Assembly: GCF_003570995.1 (NCBI RefSeq)
Contig: NZ_QXIY01000021.1
Coordinates: 14,017-56,685 of the forward strand
Reading direction: 5' to 3'
Length of the DNA stretch: 42,669 nucleotides
DNA from: Candidatus Cryosericum septentrionale
GTDB taxonomy: Bacteria > Caldisericota > Caldisericia > Cryosericales > Cryosericaceae
Notes under the pieces: model-generated
What the model was told of the DNA's origin: nothing
The model's input: the letters and a program-made list of their open reading frames with translations, nothing else
Database searches by the model: none
Made by a program: the position numbers and the translations under genes
Part shown: positions 24,480 to 33,594 of the stretch, one piece after another
Numbering within the stretch: position 1 is the first letter of the stretch
How the letters are laid out: each line of letters begins with the position of its first letter

Positions 24480-25964
24480 TTACTCCTTGTTCCTTGGCGC
24501 GATGAGGTACCTGAGAGCTCTCAGCTCCAGTTCTATAGCGCGCTCCATGACTTCATCCGTATCCGCACCCAGGCAGTTGCGTCGTGTCAGCTCCTTGGCT
24601 GCGATCTTGGCTAGGTATCTCAGATTCCTCTGGCTGGATAGGTTGCTGCATTCCTCGATGTAGTCAGGACAGTCCTCGTTGACAATAACTCTACCTCCTT
24701 CACCGAGTTGGCTATGTACAGTGGTACCAAGATGGCGCCAGTCAAGCATGAGCTGGGTATGATCTGATTTCGGTCGGGCCAATGCATCGGGTGGTCTTGG
24801 GGGAGGATTGGCGACTTTGTCCTGAGTCTCATCGCGCTTTTCGTGTGCTGTCCCCATATTCTCACCAGTTCCAGCAGTGCCACCAATGTTGTGTGATGCG
24901 TCTCGACTGCCCTCGAGTTCCAGATCATGCAGGGCGTGTCCCATGGCCTCCCGCAGCTTGCGCAACGCGTCCGATTGTTGTTCAGTGGAGTGCTTCTTGC
25001 GCGCATTTTCGACCTCGGCCGCCAGCTGCGTCTCGACAGACGCCACCGCATGCGCAAATGCCTCGAAAGCCTCGTCTCGCATGTAGTTGCTTCGAGTCGG
25101 GGCGACGGTCAAAAAAGATGCTTCAATGGAACCGTGCAGCACGCCCTCCGTCCATGGTGCATGCTGAAACTCGGGCAATCGTATGATTTCCTTCACGACA
25201 CCTCGGCCCTTGCTCGTCACTGATACCCCGTCACCTGACTCAATGCCACTTGCAATTATGGAAAGCGACACGGTAGCCACTCCGAAACCGGGAACGTCCA
25301 GACTAGTGATACTGAAAGGAGTTCCTTCGATGGGCGGAGGGGTGACTCGCTGCCCTCCGACAAATACCATGATCGACCCATCCCGACGCAGCAGGTCCGC
25401 GAAATTCTTCGCCAGATACTGCTGGAGCGTCTTGGACGAAAACAACCGCATCGTGTCTCGCGATATGTCTCTCAATTCGGCATACGTGCCGTGGTCAAGG
25501 CCGAGCAGCTTCTCCTTGTCGGGCTCAAGTGCTGGCTCGATGCGGGCCGAGGCCTGCCCTCTTCCCATCGACAGCCGCCAGACCGCACTGCTCCCTTGTA
25601 TCTTGGAGACAAACACGAGTTTCACCGCAAACGACTGGTATCCAAGGATGCCAATACCCATTTTTCCGATTACCTTGGCCGGGTCTATGTGCCTCTTTTG
25701 CAGCTCCTCCGAACTCGTCTTAATAGAGTTCGCCAGATTTCGCACGATGCGGACCATCTCCGACTCCGACATTCCACACCCGTCATCGACCACTGACACT
25801 GTGTTTACCTTTCCATTCTTGCACGCTATATGGATTGACTGTGCACCCGCGTCCATGCCATTGACGATGAACTCAGCCAGTGCGACTCGCGGATCCTCAT
25901 ACACATTTGCCAACAGTGTCATCACCTTCGCCTTGTCTGGAAAATCGAACGCAACTTCGCTCAT
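24480..25964 (-). CDS. GHKL (Hsp90/MutL/MORC-type) ATPase
   Basis: This 494-aa protein has an N-terminal GHKL ATPase with E31-x3-N35-x2-D38 (EFIVNGMDAGA), DDGCGM at 60-65 (G1) and GKMGIGILG at 100-108 (G2 lid). An S5-like transducer follows (about 200-320). The C-terminal third contains a charged, disordered linker (residues 340-410) and a helical end. The layout resembles MutL/MORC-type ATPases, known from predicted restriction neighbourhoods, that clamp onto DNA. The ATG overlaps the stop of the HTH gene (ATGA) and has GGGGGG-type purines upstream. It is the last gene of the operon and ends before the 24437 hairpin. The substrate is unknown. Confidence 0.85.
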   Translation of the reverse strand: MSEVAFDFPDKAKVMTLLANVYEDPRVALAEFIVNGMDAGAQSIHIACKNGKVNTVSVVDDGCGMSESEMVRIVRNLANSIKTSSEELQKRHIDPAKVIGKMGIGILGYQSFAVKLVFVSKIQGSSAVWRLSMGRGQASARIEPALEPDKEKLLGLDHGTYAELRDISRDTMRLFSSKTLQQYLAKNFADLLRRDGSIMVFVGGQRVTPPPIEGTPFSITSLDVPGFGVATVSLSIIASGIESGDGVSVTSKGRGVVKEIIRLPEFQHAPWTEGVLHGSIEASFLTVAPTRSNYMRDEAFEAFAHAVASVETQLAAEVENARKKHSTEQQSDALRKLREAMGHALHDLELEGSRDASHNIGGTAGTGENMGTAHEKRDETQDKVANPPPRPPDALARPKSDHTQLMLDWRHLGTTVHSQLGEGGRVIVNEDCPDYIEECSNLSSQRNLRYLAKIAAKELTRRNCLGADTDEVMERAIELELRALRYLIAPRNKE

Positions 25965-26560
25965 GTTCGTCTACCCCCCTTCATTGGAAAATCCTGAAAA
26001 GCTTGCCACAACGTAAACTTCTGCTCGTCGAGTAATGCCCCGAGTAGCGTTGTAATATAGGCCACGTCCGCCTTGTTGATGCGTCTGCGAAACGCGTTCC
26101 GTCGACTCTCATCCGACGCCACGACTGCAAGGGTCGAGCTAAGATCGTACAGTTGCTGTAAGAACACTTCCAGCAGATGATCTGTTCCAGCAGGACTGTT
26201 CTCGGTTGCCTTGACTGCCTCTCCCAACAATGCAAGCTTCGCGTTGAGCTCGGCCGCAAGACTGCGTACTTCATCAATCAACATCTGCTCTGACCCCTTA
26301 TCCGCGACTGTCCCTTTGGCCGCTACAGGTACAACATGCACGGATGGTCTGAAGGGCAGGCCATCCTCAGGCTCTGCTGGGATCGTTTCGGCCTGGATCA
26401 ACATCATCAATTGGTCGCGGATTTCCTCATTCTTTGGAAGGACGCGCCCTGAAAACCAACCCCACGCCGTCTTGTATGGCACACCGAAGTACTCAGCGAG
26501 CTCCCGTGCTGTCCTTGGCGCCTTGCTCCGTGATTCCAAACTCTTCCTGATGTCATTCAT
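25961..26560 (-). CDS. Xre-like HTH protein with helical C-terminal domain
   Basis: This 199-aa protein has an HTH at about residues 15-55: RTARELAEYFGVPYKTAWGW, then FSGRVLPKN, like Cro/C1-type binding modules. After a linker (60-90), a helical domain (92-185) contains a conserved-looking QQLYDLSSTLAVVASDESRR. It overlaps the sigma4/HARE gene upstream by 8 bp and the GHKL gene downstream by 4 bp. It could be the autoregulator that binds the inverted repeat at 28414-28442, or a DNA-loading subunit for the GHKL ATPase. The HTH is well supported; the rest is unassigned. Confidence 0.7.
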   Translation of the reverse strand: MNDIRKSLESRSKAPRTARELAEYFGVPYKTAWGWFSGRVLPKNEEIRDQLMMLIQAETIPAEPEDGLPFRPSVHVVPVAAKGTVADKGSEQMLIDEVRSLAAELNAKLALLGEAVKATENSPAGTDHLLEVFLQQLYDLSSTLAVVASDESRRNAFRRRINKADVAYITTLLGALLDEQKFTLWQAFQDFPMKGGRRT

Positions 26561-28148
26561 GCTCCGTCACCTCATTGCCTTGCTGTCCATGATGCAGCTC
26601 ATCCCACACTCCATTCCCAATTCGTACTAGTTCTTTCCCCTCGGCTTGCTTGAGCGCTGCGCGAACCGACGTTTCCTTTACACAGTATTTGTGCTCAACG
26701 AACAGAAACTCTCGAATCTCATTCAACGTTACTCCTCCCCCCTTGGTCCGAATCATGTGCACGACGACGTCTAGCGTACTACCGGCCGCCGGATATCCCC
26801 ACTCACGCAGAGCATAAGTGCCTAGACCAGCCCACGTGAAACGGAGATCGCGTCCCAGGATGGACAACACTTGCCGAGTTTCTACGCTTGTCGCAAGTCC
26901 CTTCTCCTCAAGAGCTCTAGCGATATCACTGTAATGGCACGGTGAACCACAAGATCTCATGACTTGCCCAATCCGATCGGCCATGGTGGCATCGGGCAGG
27001 GCCGACAGCAATTCTGACACTGCGCCCGGAACGCAAGCAGAGGGAAGGTCCGAGTGAGACATGACAAACATCGTAGCTGCACCAATGGCGCTGTCACCTC
27101 GATATAGGCCCAGTTCGCGCAGGTAACCTAAGATGGCTGTGAGTTGGCCAAGGGTACCGCGAGCGTATTGTATCTTCCTTCGCCCAACCGAGTATGTGGC
27201 GAGAAGATGGCTTGATTTGAGGCTAGACATCAGAAATTGGGCGATGGCACTGACGTCAACTGTGTCTGCAGTGTCTCCCAAAGCCGATTGAATGGTGGGT
27301 GTAAGCGTCGCCGGGCTCACTACACAGAACTTCTGGAGCTGCTCCCAGAATCTCACGAAGCTTTCTTGCTCCTGCAGGTCCGCAAGGAGACGAGCATCGG
27401 CTCGGGTGGTAAGCTGCTGCACACGCTGATACGTAACGTCGGTCGCACGAGAGATGCTACGCATGTCTTTTCCCCATAGATATCGGAGTCGAAGATGCTC
27501 TTTGTCCTTCAGTGACAGCGATGGAGACTTGGCATCACGGAAGTCGCAGTACGTGGACAGCACTTGACTCAAGAGCAATTGCGGAACTACTCCTGGTCTC
27601 CAGGGCATTCCTCGGCGAGCTCCTGGCAGTGAACTGTTGGAGTCAATTAGGACAACTGCATGACTGTTGTCGCGCGCCTCCGTGGAAGATTCGAGCTCGG
27701 GGAACAGGACGTTATCGAATAAGGTTCGTAGTATGTGCATCACGGTCAAAACAAAGGAATCAACATAGGCGGTCGCGGGGTCATTTGTGCCGAGTCGCCG
27801 TGATACGATGTCGGTGACAGTCGCAACGCTCACAGGACAACGGCTCATGATCTCCACAAAGATATCCTTGAAGGCGGTACTTCCAGACAACACGTTGAAG
27901 AGATGGTGCACAGCTTCCGTCTCTAGCGGAGTCACGTTGCCGCTTGCATCGACAGCTACCTCACTGAACGTCGATTCACCAAAGAAAACGACCTCTAGCA
28001 GGGAATGGGTCTCCATTTCGCTCAGCACGCCGAGTCTTGATTGGGTACAATCGCCGTACGACTGCACCAAGATGCTCAGTTCGGTCCTCTCCGCGGAATC
28101 GAGTGCGCCCCCTTTACCCACGTTCGTCTCTCTAGTTTGCTCGATCAC
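26553..28148 (-). CDS. Protein with sigma-region-4-like HTH and HARE-HTH domains
   Basis: This 531-aa protein has an N-terminal helical region (1-205). A sigma-70 region 4-like HTH lies at about 212-256: LSLKDKEHLRLRYLWGKDMR, then SISRATDVTYQRVQQL. At 388-455 a HARE-HTH-like winged helix reads IGQVMRSCGSPCHYSDIARA and later TWAGLGTYALREWGY, as in the RNA polymerase delta subunit. A second winged helix lies at about 456-516. HARE-HTH domains are known in delta subunits and in restriction/modification proteins. It overlaps the 85-aa gene by 4 bp. I infer that it reads DNA state or sequence for the GHKL ATPase. Confidence 0.72.
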   Translation of the reverse strand: MIEQTRETNVGKGGALDSAERTELSILVQSYGDCTQSRLGVLSEMETHSLLEVVFFGESTFSEVAVDASGNVTPLETEAVHHLFNVLSGSTAFKDIFVEIMSRCPVSVATVTDIVSRRLGTNDPATAYVDSFVLTVMHILRTLFDNVLFPELESSTEARDNSHAVVLIDSNSSLPGARRGMPWRPGVVPQLLLSQVLSTYCDFRDAKSPSLSLKDKEHLRLRYLWGKDMRSISRATDVTYQRVQQLTTRADARLLADLQEQESFVRFWEQLQKFCVVSPATLTPTIQSALGDTADTVDVSAIAQFLMSSLKSSHLLATYSVGRRKIQYARGTLGQLTAILGYLRELGLYRGDSAIGAATMFVMSHSDLPSACVPGAVSELLSALPDATMADRIGQVMRSCGSPCHYSDIARALEEKGLATSVETRQVLSILGRDLRFTWAGLGTYALREWGYPAAGSTLDVVVHMIRTKGGGVTLNEIREFLFVEHKYCVKETSVRAALKQAEGKELVRIGNGVWDELHHGQQGNEVTEHE

Positions 28149-28402
28149 TTGCGCAGACTGAATCGGCCGCGTTTAGCTGGTCTAAATCTCCCCCGGGCTG
28201 TCCGCAGCGCACGTTCGACTTCGGCAAAGATGAGACTCAGTTCCTCGTCCGTATAGGCATACGTGTTCTTGTTTGAGCAGTTCCCTAGGATACGAATCTT
28301 GTCCAAGAGCTCGTTGGTACGGCGTTCAGCAACTCGTACGAATCGCTGGTGCTTGTTCTCATGTCCTATATTCTCTTGCTTGTTTTGACCATTCATGTCC
28401 AT
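28145..28402 (-). CDS. Small conserved protein, first gene of the GHKL operon (85 aa)
   Basis: After a variable head it reads HQRFVRVAERRTNELLDKIR and ILGNCSNKNTYAYTDEELSL. The pattern RT-N-x2-LD-x-IR-x-LGNCSNK-x2-Y-x-YT resembles short uncharacterised proteins I recall near restriction and defence genes, all helical and basic. ATG 28402 and 28396 are both possible, with only GGAACA upstream. The operator-like repeat begins 12 bp before the first ATG, so the transcript may be almost leaderless. It overlaps the next gene by ATGA. It may be a control or adaptor subunit. Confidence 0.68.
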   Translation of the reverse strand: MDMNGQNKQENIGHENKHQRFVRVAERRTNELLDKIRILGNCSNKNTYAYTDEELSLIFAEVERALRTARGRFRPAKRGRFSLRK

Positions 28403-28413
28403 ATTGTTCCATA

Positions 28414-28442
28414 TTGTACATAAAAGTCAATTTTATGAACAA
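28414..28442 (-). promoter_or_regulatory. Operator-like 12-bp inverted repeat at start of GHKL operon
   Basis: On the minus strand TTGTTCATAAAA-TTGAC-TTTTATGTACAA has 12-bp arms with one mismatch. A third TTGTACA-like half site lies at about 28456. The repeat contains the only sensible promoter hexamers in the AT-rich gap: TTGTTC and TACAAT, 18 nt apart. A bound repressor would therefore block transcription of the operon. Confidence 0.6.
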
Positions 28443-28521
28443 GAAATTGCAATACTTGTACATTTTGCACGCCTTGTGTACTGTTCGCGTAGAGGCGACG
28501 ATAGTTGCTGAGAGACGCGAA

Positions 28522-31500
28522 TCAGTCTTCGACTTTGAATGTCGGAGGCCCCGTGGACACAAGTGCAACGTTCCCGTTCGCCAAGGTGCACAGCACCTTC
28601 TGGTCCACTGCCACACGAATGACCCCTTCGATCCGCTCTCGCGTTTGGTCATGGACAGCCTGTATGCCCAGAACGCGGCCACAGCTGATGACGAGTCCGT
28701 CGATGGGAGCAGAACAGTCGGACTCGAGAATCAGGACGATTGCTGCCAGGATCTCCTCATCGCAGATCAGTTCGATGCTGGCCAAGAAGGCATCGTCTCG
28801 CCGACGTGGGGCTACTGTCCCCATGGATGCGGGCCACAGGTACTCGCCTTTCTGCACGATCGGTGCATCAAGAAACGTATCCAGCAGTCCGGCATATGTG
28901 ACCTGAGGCCTAGCCATCGTGTTCCTGGCCTTGTCCCACGAGCAGGCATAGTTGATTGCCCGATACACCTTTTCCTGGATCCGTGGGCCTGCACGCTGGA
29001 ATCCCCACAGAGTACGCACTCGCTTCACGACCTCAGTCTCGTGGATCGGCCCCTCTGCCAGCACGACCTCGACGACGACGGACGCGACCGCAACAATCGA
29101 GGCCTCTCTCAGGTCAATCGCAGTGAAGACGCCGCGCGTCGCTGTGCACATCGTGTATGGCTGAACGACAACGTTTTCTACCTCCCTCGGTCGCATAGCA
29201 ACAGTCTGAGGTCCAGCCTGACCTGATGCCGGAATCCCCTCAACTGGGCCACCCTGCCCTGTACGAGCGCCAAAGGAAGACCTAGTCTGCCAAGCGCCTC
29301 TGCCCGTCATGCCAGGCGCTTCTGGTGAGCGTCCCCGGTCTCCGTCATGCTCGGCGATACGACGGACCTCGTCCAAGAGACGCGCACGAACGCGGGCGCG
29401 GTCTCGAAACCAGTCGGTCGACCAGACCCTGACGATGTGCCAGCCGAGCCCCTCAAGGATTTGCTGACGCAGACGGTCGCGATCCCGCGCGACGCGTGCG
29501 GAGTGATATGTGGCTCCGTCGCACTCGACCCCGCACATATACCTGCCAGGATGAACCGGGTCGACGACCCCAATGTCCACTCTGAAGTGGGCACACCCCA
29601 CCTGCCGCTTGATCGTGAACCCGGCATTCTGGAGCAGTTCCCCGACGGCATCCTCGAAGGGGGACTCTGCGTCCTCCAGAGTGCCAGTCGTGACGGGAAG
29701 CGTCCTCGTCGCTGCGTACTGGAGGAACGCTCTTAGCGCTGAGAGTCCCTTCCCTGTCCCATCCGCCGGAATCATCTCGGCCTGAAAGTTGGCGAAGATG
29801 ACGCACTCTACGCGCGCACGTGTCATGAGGACGTTGAGTCTGCGTTCGCCGCCCAGCTTGTTGATCGGGCCGAAGTTCTGGGAGAAGCCGTGGCTCTCAT
29901 CATAGCCGTAGCCAACACTGACGAAGATAATGTCACGCTCGTCCCCCTGGATCGTCTCGATGTTCTTGACGAAGCAGTGTTCCGGATTGGTGCGGTCGAA
30001 GAACCGGTCGAGCTGAGGGTTCGTCTCGCGCAGGAGCACAAGCTCGTCGTCTATTGCGCGCTGCTGTTCCGTGTTAAATGTTCCGACGCCCAGGCTCAAC
30101 CCGGGATGCTCCTGATAGTGCTGGACCACCCTCCGCGCAACCTCGGCTGCTTCGATGCGGTTTGTGCGGCTGCGTCCACGGTCGTAGACTCCATCGGGCA
30201 CATGGACAAAGCTCAGCCCCAGCCCGGGGGCACTGTCGACGGCTGACGGATAGACACGGAGCCGGTTCTCGTAGAACTCGCGGTTTGACACGGCAATCAG
30301 GGACTCGTGCCTGCTGCGGTAATGCCACAGCAGCGATTTCTGGCACTGCACGGGCAGGGCATTCTTGCACAGATGGAGGATGCTCTCGATGTCTTGGGCC
30401 GATACGTCTGCGATGTCTTCATCGTCGATTTCATCGTCGGACACCATCCGGTCGAAGAACGAGGTGGGTGGAAGCTGCCTTGTATCTCCCATCACGATGA
30501 GCTGATCCCCTCTCAGCAAAGCCCCAAGGGCCTCCTCTGGCTTGACTTGGCTTGCTTCATCGAAGATGATGCAGTCGAAGCTGGCGGTTGTTGGGTCAAG
30601 GAATTGGGCCACAGAAAGGGGGCTCATCAGGAAACACGGTTTGAGGGCCTGGATGTAGCTTCCCGCCTCTCGCATGAGTGACCGGATGGGGCGATGGCGC
30701 CGCTTGCGGTTGATCTCGCCCCGCACGACCCCCGCCTCGGAACCGTGAGTTGGATTCGCAAGGATGGCGGGCCTGCCGTCTTCGATCAGCCGCGCAAGGC
30801 GATGCTGGTTCAGTTGGATGATTCGGCGGTCCAGCCGGACGTATTCCTCGATGGCAGCCTCATGAGAAGCGCCGCTGAAGCGGGCGAGCGTTGGGTGTTC
30901 GTTGAACGCCTTGCGCAACAGGGTGTCCGCCAGGCATGCATCGAAGTACGGTGCCAGTTCGCTTGGGAGGAACCGGCCGCTCTCTGCTGTCTCGACAAAC
31001 GTACTGCCGAGAGCCTTGCGGCAATCGGACCGCGCAACAACATACTCGGACCATAAAGGGAGCAGGTTGACGGCCTGGATCCATGTATCCAGGAATCGTA
31101 CGAGTTCGCCGAGCGGCGTGCCGTCCACGAGCTTCGTGCTCGTGTCGTAGCCAACGCGCACACACACGCCGAGGAGGGACGACCTCGCGTCCTGCCGTTT
31201 CTGCTCCATGTCATGGATCTGTGCCAGCCGCTCTCCCGCAGGACGCGTGACAGCCGCGAGTACTTTCGGGGTCAGTCTGCCCTCATCAATAGCAGCCCGA
31301 AGCCGCAACATCCATGTGGAAATACGTGCAAGCTGTTCCAGATCGCTGTCTTCGCCCTTCCATGCGCTGCCGAAGTACGCCGTGCCCGTGCCGGCCTGGC
31401 CGGCGACCCACTCCCGCTCCTTGAGGAGGTCCTTCAAGCGTGTGAGTAACTCGAGCATCCGCCGGTCACACACGGGCTCGTCAAGGACCAGAAGCGCCAG

Positions 31501-33522
31501 CACACTGGCGTGGGCGCGCCTGTATTCGCGACTGAACAGCCGGCCAATCCGCTGAGGGAACGTTTCGTAGTACCTGTGGGTCTCGCACAGCCACAGATAT
31601 GGGGCAATGGCACCATCGACGTCCGCCGACGCCAGCCCCTCCTCGTACCTGAGTTCGGCATCTGAGCGCATCGCCTGGATATGGCGAACAGCGTCCACGA
31701 GCCCATCGGACGCACCGACTCCTCGATGCCATTCCGGGCTCGTGGAAACGGCGGATTCCAGCGTGGGGGCCTCAACTGCCTCAGGCGACCGCTCCATAGA
31801 CGTGAGTACCTCAGCAAATGTGCTCGTGGCGGGAATGCCCAGTTCCAGCAAGCCGGCCATGGCTTCGCGCGCCCTCTCGATGGCCCCCTTCGCTGCCTCC
31901 AGCAATCGACCGACTGTTGGCAGGTCATTTGGCATGAGGAGTCCGACCTCGCACTCACGCCAGGGGTTCTCCGTCACGGAGCCCACGCTCTCCAGATGGC
32001 GACCCAGCGCAAGCACTGCCTGCCTGTAGATGTTGATCTCGTTCGCCGCCCATGTATCGGCGCCGTCGAACTCCTGCGTCTCCAACGGCAGCAACGACTT
32101 TCGAAGCTGCGTGACGGCTCTCTCCTTCAGGCCAAACAAGGCGAAGACCGAGGATTTGGCTGCTCCGACGGGATCGCCCAGTGCGCGGGCGTATGCCCCC
32201 AGCTGAGCCCGCAACGCGTCTACTCGATCGTAGTCGGCGATGTCCGTCGTGTGTGGACAGACCTCGTTCTCAAGCACCTTCCGCAGCTGGTCGACGAAAT
32301 GCTCCTTTGTTGCCTTGTCGCTGTGCAACTCAAGGCACGCGGTACCCAGGCCCACCCCGTCGAGCCGCTGCTTGACCACGTCCAGCGCTGCCATCTTCTG
32401 GCTCACGAACAGCACCTTCTTGCCATTTCCCAGCAGCTCGGCAATGATGTTGACGATCGTCTGGGACTTTCCTGTGCCTGGAGGCCCCTCCACAACCAAG
32501 CTGCGACCCGTCTTGGCGTCCTCAATCACGGCTATCTGTGATGGGTCGGCGTCCATGACGTGCAGTATGTCCACGGCATGGAGCTTCTCATCGATGGTCT
32601 CCGGATCGAATCCCGGGCCGTCGTTTCCAGGAACTGGCTCGTTGAGAAGGAGGCTGCGCAGCAGCCCAGTACGCTCGAAGTGGGCTGTCTCTGACCACGC
32701 TTTCGGGTCCAGGTCGCGGTACAGCGAGAAACGTGCGAAGCTGAAGAAATCGAGCTCGACAAGGTCGACGACGCGCCACTTGTCGGACACGGCCCGTCCG
32801 ACCGACTGATAGTACTCATCGAGCTCGGCGGCCGTCTCTGGACTGTTGAGCTCTGGCATCTCGATGGTCTGTTCACGTAGCTTCGCCTGCAGCGATACGT
32901 TGGCGACGACATCGTCGCCGTTCCAGACAATCTGGTATCCCCTGCCTTGCTGCAGCGCCTCGAGCCTCACAGGGACGAGCACAGCGGGAGCCCTCTGGGT
33001 CGTATCTGCCGCGTCTGTCTCGCACCACTCAAGGAACCCCAGTGCAAGGTACAGGACATTGTAGCCTCTCTCCTCGACGACCGATTGCGCATCTGTGTCG
33101 AGGTCGCGCAAGCGCTTCGCAAGGCGCTGCGGATCATACGAAGCCTCCGCAGAGAAGTTGCCCGAGGGGATGACGATATCACTCAACGGGCCCAGCGAAA
33201 CCGGGGGTCGGTCTGTGAGTAAGTGTCCTGATGTCCTGATGCCACCATGTGATGACTCTGGATCGTCGGACGGGCCACGCCCCGCGTTCGTCTCACCGTC
33301 GAACAGCCCTCTGGCCGTAACGCTCTCCAGATCCGTTCGCCCACGAACTACGATGGCTTTCTCTTGATTCACCAACACATCAAACGCCACACGCGGATCA
33401 ATGCCTAGTACGCGCAGCGAACGCGCCTTCGTGGGCCGATAGTTGAGGAGTCGATTGCGCATGGTCAGGTCAAGCAGACTCCGACGAGCATCATCTAGCT
33501 TTTGTTCAAGGCGTGGATCCAT
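28522..33522 (-). CDS. DUF4011 superfamily 1 helicase fused to Vsr-like nuclease and DUF3320
   Basis: This 1666-aa protein starts with a DUF4011 region (1-330): LDDARRSLLDLTMRNRLLNY, then VLYLALGFLEW. The SF1 helicase follows, with Walker A GPPGTGKS at 346-353, a Walker B-type IIFDEASQ near 985 and GDTRQLPP just after. A Vsr/DUF559-like nuclease (about 1285-1370) has PFEDAVGELLQNAGF, FRVDIGVVDP and CGVECDGATYH. A DUF3320-type helical domain follows near 1470-1530. This architecture is widespread in defence islands. ATG 33522 follows CCGGAGG by 6 nt. It lies 72 bp after the HNH gene and 119 bp before the GHKL operon. It could supply the motor that the ISP protein lacks, but that is speculation. 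Confidence 0.88.
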   Translation of the reverse strand: MDPRLEQKLDDARRSLLDLTMRNRLLNYRPTKARSLRVLGIDPRVAFDVLVNQEKAIVVRGRTDLESVTARGLFDGETNAGRGPSDDPESSHGGIRTSGHLLTDRPPVSLGPLSDIVIPSGNFSAEASYDPQRLAKRLRDLDTDAQSVVEERGYNVLYLALGFLEWCETDAADTTQRAPAVLVPVRLEALQQGRGYQIVWNGDDVVANVSLQAKLREQTIEMPELNSPETAAELDEYYQSVGRAVSDKWRVVDLVELDFFSFARFSLYRDLDPKAWSETAHFERTGLLRSLLLNEPVPGNDGPGFDPETIDEKLHAVDILHVMDADPSQIAVIEDAKTGRSLVVEGPPGTGKSQTIVNIIAELLGNGKKVLFVSQKMAALDVVKQRLDGVGLGTACLELHSDKATKEHFVDQLRKVLENEVCPHTTDIADYDRVDALRAQLGAYARALGDPVGAAKSSVFALFGLKERAVTQLRKSLLPLETQEFDGADTWAANEINIYRQAVLALGRHLESVGSVTENPWRECEVGLLMPNDLPTVGRLLEAAKGAIERAREAMAGLLELGIPATSTFAEVLTSMERSPEAVEAPTLESAVSTSPEWHRGVGASDGLVDAVRHIQAMRSDAELRYEEGLASADVDGAIAPYLWLCETHRYYETFPQRIGRLFSREYRRAHASVLALLVLDEPVCDRRMLELLTRLKDLLKEREWVAGQAGTGTAYFGSAWKGEDSDLEQLARISTWMLRLRAAIDEGRLTPKVLAAVTRPAGERLAQIHDMEQKRQDARSSLLGVCVRVGYDTSTKLVDGTPLGELVRFLDTWIQAVNLLPLWSEYVVARSDCRKALGSTFVETAESGRFLPSELAPYFDACLADTLLRKAFNEHPTLARFSGASHEAAIEEYVRLDRRIIQLNQHRLARLIEDGRPAILANPTHGSEAGVVRGEINRKRRHRPIRSLMREAGSYIQALKPCFLMSPLSVAQFLDPTTASFDCIIFDEASQVKPEEALGALLRGDQLIVMGDTRQLPPTSFFDRMVSDDEIDDEDIADVSAQDIESILHLCKNALPVQCQKSLLWHYRSRHESLIAVSNREFYENRLRVYPSAVDSAPGLGLSFVHVPDGVYDRGRSRTNRIEAAEVARRVVQHYQEHPGLSLGVGTFNTEQQRAIDDELVLLRETNPQLDRFFDRTNPEHCFVKNIETIQGDERDIIFVSVGYGYDESHGFSQNFGPINKLGGERRLNVLMTRARVECVIFANFQAEMIPADGTGKGLSALRAFLQYAATRTLPVTTGTLEDAESPFEDAVGELLQNAGFTIKRQVGCAHFRVDIGVVDPVHPGRYMCGVECDGATYHSARVARDRDRLRQQILEGLGWHIVRVWSTDWFRDRARVRARLLDEVRRIAEHDGDRGRSPEAPGMTGRGAWQTRSSFGARTGQGGPVEGIPASGQAGPQTVAMRPREVENVVVQPYTMCTATRGVFTAIDLREASIVAVASVVVEVVLAEGPIHETEVVKRVRTLWGFQRAGPRIQEKVYRAINYACSWDKARNTMARPQVTYAGLLDTFLDAPIVQKGEYLWPASMGTVAPRRRDDAFLASIELICDEEILAAIVLILESDCSAPIDGLVISCGRVLGIQAVHDQTRERIEGVIRVAVDQKVLCTLANGNVALVSTGPPTFKVED

Positions 33523-33594
33523 GGTAGCCTCCGGTTTCAGTCGGGTTCTTGTTCCTGCACGGAGAAGCGAATACGTGCCTCGTGGCGTACGAGA

